From assembly GCA_002404055.1 (NCBI GenBank), contig DHIZ01000397.1:1-11533 (forward strand): DNA of 11,533 nt, in the 5' to 3' direction. The notes below the pieces were generated by a model, which saw only the letters and a list, made by a program, of their open reading frames with translations, was not told the origin of the DNA and did not search any database. Positions 6,903 to 11,533 of this stretch are shown here, piece by piece. The stretch is from Chloroflexi bacterium UBA4733. Its GTDB lineage: Bacteria; Chloroflexota; UBA4733. The first letter of the stretch is position 1; each line of letters opens with the position of its first letter. Made by a program: the position numbers and the translations under genes.

Positions 6903-7609
6903 AGTCCCAGCCTCCCCTGCATCCGCGCGTCGGGAATGGCCGCCGCGGGTGACGTGTCCATGACGCCGGCTTCCAACCGGGCCGGAAAGTATACCGGCAC
7001 GTTCCCGGACGCATCGAAGACGACGTCGTAGAGCATCAGGCCGAGATCGGCGCTCACCGCAACCGGCACATCGTCGTCGGCCGGTGTCGAGAACGCCGCC
7101 GCGAACTCGCGACAACCGAGGTACGGCTGCTGCCAGCACTGGCCGCGCGCGAGCCGGCGCACGAACATCTCGGTGTACTTTTGCGGCGGGTTGCCTGCCG
7201 CCGCGGTCTCATCCCGCACCAGCGCACGGGCCTGGACGATGTAGGCCACGTCCCGCAGCGCCAGCGTATTGCGTTGCGTGGCGATGCCGCCGCGACCGCG
7301 CGAGTCCGCGACCAGCGGTGGCAGCGTCAGCGGGTCCTTGCCGGCGTGCATCCAGCTCTCGATGGTGGAAGTGGGCGCCTTGACCTGCACCTCGTTGCGC
7401 CGCACCGCGAGGAACTGCAGCGGTCGCAGCACCTCGATGCGGTCCACCGCCCAGCGGAACTCGGGCTTCCACAGGATGGCTTCCAGCGCACCCCGCGCCG
7501 CGGAGGGCGTCATCACCGGGTAGCTTACGCGTTCGACTTTCAGCTCCGGACGGGTGAAGCAGGCAAGATCGCCCCACAACTTCACCCGCACCGGCAGGCT
7601 CGCCTGCAT
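6896..7609 (-). CDS. cas5c: Cas5c (Cas5d), crRNA-processing endonuclease
   Basis: This 237-residue protein in type I-C systems replaces Cas6: it cuts pre-crRNA in the repeat and stays on the 5' handle in Cascade. The N-terminal RAMP fold carries SYPVMTPSAARGALEAILW (29-47), then RNEV (71-74), the segment TQRNTLALRDVAYIV (111-125), and the C-terminal PYLGCREF (162-169), all typical of Cas5d. I have not assigned the catalytic residues with certainty. The ATG at 7609 is chosen because AAGGAG (7617-7622) is 7 nt upstream. A GTG at 7651 overlapping the cas3 stop as GTGA would add 14 residues of unlike sequence. The stop overlaps the cas8c GTG. Confidence 0.96.
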   Translation of the reverse strand: MQASLPVRVKLWGDLACFTRPELKVERVSYPVMTPSAARGALEAILWKPEFRWAVDRIEVLRPLQFLAVRRNEVQVKAPTSTIESWMHAGKDPLTLPPLVADSRGRGGIATQRNTLALRDVAYIVQARALVRDETAAAGNPPQKYTEMFVRRLARGQCWQQPYLGCREFAAAFSTPADDDVPVAVSADLGLMLYDVVFDASGNVPVYFPARLEAGVMDTSPAAAIPDARMQGRLGLC

Positions 7610-7647
7610 GATGGGACTCCTTCCGTGCGCGACGGTGTCCGTCGGGC

Positions 7648-9891
7648 TCACACGATGTAGTCTGCTGCATCGCCGCTGACGGAAAACCCCAGCTCCGCGT
7701 CGTAGGAGCCGGGGCGCGCGACGTACAGCGTGTCGTCTACGAGCGCCTCGATGGCGCCGCCGGCCAGCGCCCGTTCGAACTCTCGTCGGTACAGGGTGAT
7801 GCTGAACGGCTGCAGCCGGCGCAGCAGCCCGCGTGTCACCTCCTCTCCCCGTCGCACCTGCGCCAGGTGATTTGCGGCACTACCGAAGGGCACCACCACC
7901 CCTTGCGTGTCCTCGTCGATGATGTGTACCGCATCGGCCACGGCCTGGAAGTTGAGCACCTGGCGCAGGGGCGCAACGTCTCTGCGGTCGAGCGGCGTCA
8001 CCGTGTAAAGCAAGTCGAAGTAGCGGCGGTAGAGGCCGGGGTCGTCCAGGTCGAGTTCGCCGCCGTGTGTCTGCAGCAACGCTGCCGTCACGTCGGTGGC
8101 GGTGGCGTAGGTGCCACGCGGCAACCCACCCTGCAGCGGCCGAAACACCACGACGCTCCCGAGCGTTGGCAGCCGCCCCTCGCGGTTGCAGCGTCCCGCC
8201 GCCTGCGCAATCGCGTCCAGCGGTCCGAACGCACGGTAGACCGCCGGGAAGTCCAGGTCCACCCCGGCTTCCACTAGCTGCGTGGCGCACACCACACAGG
8301 GCGCCCGCGCGCGCAACCGCTCCCGCACGCGATCCAGCACCACGCGCCGGTGCGCCGGACACAGCCGCGCGGAGAGGTGAACGACCGCATCGGGGTCCGG
8401 CGCGGCTTCCCGCACGGCTGCAAACAGCGCCGCCGCCTGTGCCTTGGTGTTCACGATGGCGAGGGCGCGCTCCTCCGCTACCAGGCGTTCTGCCAGTGCG
8501 GGCCAGTCGATGCGCTCCTCTACGGCGGGCCAGCGCACCCGCACCCGACGCAGGCGATTGAAGAGCGACGGCGGATCCGGCGCCACCTCGGTCAGGGTGT
8601 GCGCGACCCACCGATCACCGGTCCCCGGGTGTGATTCCTCAAAGGCGGGCTGGGTCGCGGTACAGAAGAGGAAGCTGGTGCCGTATTCACGGTGGAACTG
8701 CTGCAGCATGCGCAGGATTGGTTGCAACAGCCCCGGTGGCAGCGTCTGCACTTCGTCGAACACGACGACCGCCTTGCACACGCGATGCAGCTTGCGTGCC
8801 CGGGAGGGATGGTTCGTGAACAAGCTCTCCAGAAACTGCACGGCCGTCGTGATCACGACGGGTGCGTCCCAGTTCTCGGCAGCAAGCCGGCGCCAGATGG
8901 CGTGTCCGCCTTGCGGCTCAGCGTCTGGATCGCGTGCGGTGTGGCCCGCATCGTGGTCGACGATCAACCCGGAATGGTGCTCCAAAACGATGGGAGTCTC
9001 GTCGTCGCCCCGTTCGCCGAGTGCCGCCCGAAGCACCGCGGCGTTCTGCTCGATGATTGCCAGGAACGGTACGACCACGATCACCCGGCGCAGGCCATTG
9101 ACTGCTGCGTGCCGCAGGGCGTAGAGCAGGGACGAGAGCGTCTTCCCGCCACCCGTCGGCACGGTCAGCGTGGCCATGGTTGGCGCCGCTGCGGCAGCCG
9201 CTCGACAGGCAGCGAGCACCTCGGCCCGCACCGCGTTGACGGGTCCGGGTTGCGCCGCCACCTGCAGCGCGTCGAGATGGTGCTCGACGCGCTCGGCGAG
9301 CACCATCATCGAGGCCACCTGGCCGTGGCGCTCTGCGCTCTGCTCTGGTGCGTAGAATTGCTCGGTGTCGAGTCGGTCGGCGTCCACGAGGCAGCTGAAA
9401 ACCAGGCGCGTGCGGAGTTCAAGCGCTTCGAGCTCACTGGCGCCGGCACCGCCGCTCGTCGCGGGAGGCGCGCCGCGTAGCTCCGGAAGCGTGGCACGGG
9501 CCCGATCCAGGAGAGCGCGTGCGCGGGTCTGGTACGTGGGACCCGTCGGGTAGTTCGGTGGGTTCTCCTGCGGGAGTGCGGCGATGACGGAACGGTCGCG
9601 CAGGCCGGCGTGGTGGGCGGCGACCGCAAAGGCGACCTCGTACGCTCGCGCGTCAGCAGCGACGCACGCGCCGTACGCTGCGTGCGGGGCGTGAATCGCG
9701 GGATCGTTCAACCGGCGTTGGAAGGCCTCGTCGAGTTTTCCAAGATCATGCAGTAATCCGGCCCAGTAGCTCTGGTCGCCAATTCGCAGCGGGGTGCCGA
9801 ACTCGCGGGCAAGCGCGGCGACGTTACGCAGGTGGACGTCCAGTGGCTGCCAATCGCCGTTCCGGTTCGCCGAATGCGCCCACGCTGGCAT
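7648..9891 (-). CDS. cas3: CRISPR helicase-nuclease Cas3 (HD fused to helicase)
   Basis: This 747-residue effector nuclease is recruited to Cascade-bound DNA, which it unwinds and degrades. The N-terminal HD domain has WAHSANRNGDWQPLDVH (4-20, His20), LLHDLGK (47-52, His48-Asp49), AAHHAGL (91-97) and DAD at 170-172. The superfamily 2 helicase follows: Walker A VPTGGGKT (244-251), DEVQ box (379-382), TATQP (411-415), NTKAQA, CATQLVEAGVDLDFP and the arginine-finger motif QAAGRCNREG (563-572). HD and helicase motifs are intact, so the effector looks active. The ATG at 9891 is preferred because family members begin close to the WAHS motif and AGGGGG lies 8 nt upstream; a GTG at 9915 adds eight residues. 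It is the first gene of the operon, 38 nt before cas5. Confidence 0.97.
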   Translation of the reverse strand: MPAWAHSANRNGDWQPLDVHLRNVAALAREFGTPLRIGDQSYWAGLLHDLGKLDEAFQRRLNDPAIHAPHAAYGACVAADARAYEVAFAVAAHHAGLRDRSVIAALPQENPPNYPTGPTYQTRARALLDRARATLPELRGAPPATSGGAGASELEALELRTRLVFSCLVDADRLDTEQFYAPEQSAERHGQVASMMVLAERVEHHLDALQVAAQPGPVNAVRAEVLAACRAAAAAAPTMATLTVPTGGGKTLSSLLYALRHAAVNGLRRVIVVVPFLAIIEQNAAVLRAALGERGDDETPIVLEHHSGLIVDHDAGHTARDPDAEPQGGHAIWRRLAAENWDAPVVITTAVQFLESLFTNHPSRARKLHRVCKAVVVFDEVQTLPPGLLQPILRMLQQFHREYGTSFLFCTATQPAFEESHPGTGDRWVAHTLTEVAPDPPSLFNRLRRVRVRWPAVEERIDWPALAERLVAEERALAIVNTKAQAAALFAAVREAAPDPDAVVHLSARLCPAHRRVVLDRVRERLRARAPCVVCATQLVEAGVDLDFPAVYRAFGPLDAIAQAAGRCNREGRLPTLGSVVVFRPLQGGLPRGTYATATDVTAALLQTHGGELDLDDPGLYRRYFDLLYTVTPLDRRDVAPLRQVLNFQAVADAVHIIDEDTQGVVVPFGSAANHLAQVRRGEEVTRGLLRRLQPFSITLYRREFERALAGGAIEALVDDTLYVARPGSYDAELGFSVSGDAADYIV

Positions 9892-9932
9892 CGCGTCTGC
9901 CCCCTGATGAAGCACCGAACCCGCGGTAGTGG

Positions 9933-10028
9933 AAGCTGAACCTCCTACGTCATCATTTCCCGCCCGCAGGAGGTGGGACGGTGGAGGCGGATCTGCAAAT
10001 TGATGGCGCCGCCGTCATAAGCTGAACC
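9933..10028. repeat. Short direct repeat AAGCTGAACC, 86 bp apart
   Basis: The identical decamer AAGCTGAACC occurs at 9933-9942 and 10019-10028. Repeated short motifs of this kind occur near the ends of some insertion sequences (for example the IS21 family), so this could be a decayed element end. No transposase, matching opposite end or target duplication is visible, and chance is possible for a 10-mer pair. Confidence 0.3.
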
Positions 10029-10079
10029 GAGGGGGGAGACGAACACTAGCGGCCCCTCACGGCGAGTTCCTTCGATGCA

Positions 10080-10292
10080 CTATGCCACCAGCGGCGGTAT
10101 GGCGTCCACCAGCAGCGGCACCGGTCCGAAGCTGTTGCGCCATGCTCGGCTCCTGCACCTGCACGTCGATACATCAACGCGGCCGGCTTCGTTCTTGTTC
10201 ACCGCTTTGTGCCCGTTGGCCAAGTTGCGGCCGAGGCACGCCCCACGCTCCTGCGAGCTACGAGGCCGATCCTGCCAACGACCGATAGTGCA
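10080..10292 (-). pseudogene. Possible C-terminal gene remnant without a start
   Basis: This minus-strand frame stays open for 70 codons to a TAG at 10080-10082, with a TGA directly upstream at 10293-10295. The reading includes LGRNLANGHKAVNKNEAGR and ends RNSFGPVPLLVDAIPPLVA. Third positions are mostly G or C over the downstream three quarters, as in the real genes nearby, and the composition looks more protein-like than the competing plus-strand frames. There is no ATG in frame and no ribosome binding site, so if real it is a truncated relic. I do not recognise a family. High GC alone can keep such frames open. Confidence 0.22.
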
Positions 10293-10360
10293 TCACTCTT
10301 GACACGTGCCGGAGCGACTATTTGGCGATCGTGTATGGCTGTATGTGACTGACTTCAATG

Positions 10361-10367
10361 AAGGAGG
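10361..10367 (+). promoter_or_regulatory. Ribosome binding site of the integrase
   Basis: AAGGAGG lies 6 nt before the ATG at 10374, and fixes that ATG as the start. Confidence 0.85.
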
Positions 10368-10373
10368 TCCATC

Positions 10374-11309
10374 ATGCCGACCCCGATTCTACCCGACCGA
10401 GCCGACGACTCCGCGAGCGCGTGGGACCGTGCCTTGTATGCCTTCCTCGCGGAGAAGCAGCGCCGCTCCGGTTCCATGCGCACGGTCGAGAGCTACAGCC
10501 GGATGCTCACCCACTTCTTCGGCTCGCTCTCGAAAACACCGGACCGCATCGCCAGCCCCGAGGCGCTCGCCTGGGCGCACGGGGTCGGCCTGTCCGGTCG
10601 CAAGCCGTCGGCGGTCACGGTGGGGGCACGCATCGCCTGCCTCTCCAGCTTCTACCGCTTCCTGATCCGCATGGGCGCCATCGCCTCGAACCCCTGCGAC
10701 GCACTGGAGCGGCCACGGACCGGGCAGTCGCAGGCGCGCGGCTACGGCGGCGACGACGTTAAGAAACTCCTCGCGGTCATCCCGGACACGGTTCCCGGCC
10801 GCCGCGACCGCGCAATGATCCTGACGCTGGTGCTCACTGGCAGGCGCCGCACCGAGGTGGTGAACCTGAAGGCCAGTGACCTCACCGTCGAGGGCGACAC
10901 CGCGTTCTACGCCTACCGCGGCAAAGGCGGCAAGCGCGGTCGGAGAGAGTTGCCGGCGCCCGCGTTCGCGGCTATCAAGGTGACCCTGACGGACTGCAGC
11001 AAGGACCTCGCCGCGATGCGGCCGGACGAGTCGCTCTGGCAGGCAGGCACCGGCGCGGCCGGGATCACCAGCGGCACGCTTTACTTGCGCTTTCGCAAGT
11101 ACCTCACCGCGGCCGGGCTCTCCCCGACCGGACTGCACGTCCTGCGCCACACGGCTGCCAAGCTCCGGCGCGATGCTGGGGAGTCGGTCGAGGCGGTGTC
11201 GCAGTTCCTAGACCACTCCTCGCTCGCGGTCACCGCGGTGTATCTGCGGCGGCTCGAAGGCAGCCGGGACGAGAGCTGGGGCAGGGTAGCGGAGGCGATT
11301 GGGGTGTGA
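10374..11309 (+). CDS. Tyrosine recombinase / phage integrase family protein
   Basis: This 311-residue protein is a full-length, apparently active tyrosine recombinase, which cuts and rejoins DNA at specific sites through a covalent phosphotyrosine. The N-terminal SAM-like core-binding domain (about 14-115) includes TVESYSRMLTHFFGSL and VTVGARIACLSSFYRFLI. The catalytic domain has Arg158 in TGRRRTEVVNLK, Lys184 in YRGKGGKRGRRELP, His255 and Arg258 in LHVLRHTAA, His281 in FLDHSS and the nucleophile Tyr290 in AVYLRRL. Length resembles XerC/XerD-like enzymes rather than long phage integrases with arm-binding domains. It is transcribed away from the cas operon. Whether it serves an integrated element, an integron-like cassette system or a stand-alone function is not shown; no attachment core or tRNA gene is visible here. 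Confidence 0.93.
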   Translation: MPTPILPDRADDSASAWDRALYAFLAEKQRRSGSMRTVESYSRMLTHFFGSLSKTPDRIASPEALAWAHGVGLSGRKPSAVTVGARIACLSSFYRFLIRMGAIASNPCDALERPRTGQSQARGYGGDDVKKLLAVIPDTVPGRRDRAMILTLVLTGRRRTEVVNLKASDLTVEGDTAFYAYRGKGGKRGRRELPAPAFAAIKVTLTDCSKDLAAMRPDESLWQAGTGAAGITSGTLYLRFRKYLTAAGLSPTGLHVLRHTAAKLRRDAGESVEAVSQFLDHSSLAVTAVYLRRLEGSRDESWGRVAEAIGV

Positions 11310-11338
11310 GGCCGCTCCTCGCCCGCCCGAGCGTCTGA

Positions 11339-11351
11339 CGAAGGGGCTTCG
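11339..11351. terminator. Small hairpin between convergent genes
   Basis: CGAAG-GGG-CTTCG forms a 5-bp stem with a 3-nt loop, right after the stop of the minus-strand gene and 29 nt after the integrase stop. It lies where a shared terminator would be expected, but the stem is short and there is no T-run on either side, so intrinsic termination is doubtful. Confidence 0.25.
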
Positions 11352-11531
11352 CTACGCACCCGGCCTGAGGCACTCGCAGCGGTACTCCTCATTCCAGCGC
11401 CAGATCCGCCAGCCGCCCTTCGCGGTCTTCCACGGCTTCGGCTGCGGGGCACCTTTCGGACAGTACTGGAGGGTGCATTTGTCTCCCGCTCCCGAAGGAC
11501 ATGCCCCGCCACAGCGTTTCACCAACCACAC
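11352..11531 (-). CDS. Cys- and Trp-rich protein of unknown function, partial (C-terminal part)
   Basis: This frame is open from the right window edge to a TAG at 11352-11354, giving at least 59 residues. It reads LVKRCGGACPSGAGDKC, then LQYCPKGAPQPKPW, GGWRIWRWNEEYRCECL and ends RPGA. Six cysteines (two CxxxC/CxxxxC-like groups and a final CxC) and four tryptophans in so short a stretch argue for a genuine, perhaps metal-binding or disulfide-rich, protein. Codon third positions are GC-rich like the neighbours. No good start with a ribosome binding site is visible inside the window (in-frame GTG at 11522 and 11531, TTG at 11525), so the 5' end probably lies outside. It converges with the integrase. 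I do not recognise a family. Confidence 0.55.
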   Translation of the reverse strand: MWLVKRCGGACPSGAGDKCTLQYCPKGAPQPKPWKTAKGGWRIWRWNEEYRCECLRPGA

Positions 11532-11533
11532 GT

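Larger units (their letters stand above)
9892..10373. promoter_or_regulatory. Divergent intergenic region between cas3 and integrase
   Basis: This 482-bp stretch separates cas3 (leftward) from the integrase (rightward) and must hold promoters for both if they are transcribed from here. No convincing promoter pair is visible for the cas operon. A perfect TTGACA at 10299-10304 points toward the integrase but has no good -10 at the right distance. An AGGAGG (minus, 9941-9946) is too far from the cas3 start to serve it. The region also holds a short direct repeat and a possible gene remnant, described separately. Confidence 0.5.

Noticed and set aside
5589..7031. A 480-codon plus-strand frame opposite cas8c and cas5
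   Set aside because: It is antisense to two clear cas genes and is rich in Arg and His with no family motif; long antisense frames are common at this GC content.
10299..10304. TTGACA upstream of the integrase as a sigma-70 promoter
   Set aside because: No recognisable -10 element lies 16-18 bp downstream; the nearest TA-rich bases are too close or too far. It is kept only as a note in the intergenic entry.
10353..10363. Palindrome CTTCAATGAAG just before the integrase ribosome binding site
   Set aside because: Five-base arms with a single central base are too short to form a hairpin and are common by chance.
11081..11512. A 143-codon minus-strand frame overlapping the integrase 3' end
   Set aside because: It is Arg/Ser-rich antisense reading over the recombinase catalytic domain; another minus-strand frame (11352-11531) is more protein-like.

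Overview
The window holds a complete, canonical type I-C CRISPR-Cas locus from a high-GC bacterium, followed by a tyrosine recombinase and the 3' end of an unidentified gene. Coding regions are strongly GC-rich with GC-rich third codon positions and several GTG/TTG starts. The lineage cannot be fixed from the sequence. Thermomicrobia/Chloroflexota or Actinomycetota would fit the base composition and the style of the integrase, but this is a guess.

Layout, left to right. 1-100 is trailer-side flank with nothing recognisable. 101-1858 is a CRISPR array of 25 identical 37-bp repeats and 24 spacers (33-39 bp), transcribed on the minus strand. 1859-2092 is the leader between array and cas2, and contains a striking imperfect inverted repeat with CACGTG at both tips. 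2093-9891 is a seven-gene minus-strand operon, in transcription order cas3, cas5c, cas8c, cas7c, cas4, cas1, cas2. Gaps are very short and several stop/start codons overlap. Inside cas8c an in-frame ATG preceded by a strong ribosome binding site predicts a separately translated Cas11c small subunit. 9892-10373 is a divergent intergenic region with a short direct repeat and a possible gene remnant. 10374-11309 (+) is a full-length tyrosine recombinase with all catalytic residues. 11352-11531 (-) is the C-terminal part of a Cys- and Trp-rich protein that runs off the window.

How the genes work together: Cas1-Cas2, with Cas4 selecting and trimming PAM-bearing ends, add spacers at the leader end (right side of the array). 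The minus-strand pre-crRNA is cut by Cas5c at the base of the repeat hairpin. Cas8c, Cas7c, Cas5c and Cas11c form Cascade on the crRNA, and Cas3 degrades the bound DNA target.

The locus is not a new system type. The most informative details are two near-identical spacers seven units apart, whose differences look like codon-level variation in a phage gene; the internal Cas11c start; the leader inverted repeat; and the partial Cys/Trp-rich protein at the right edge.
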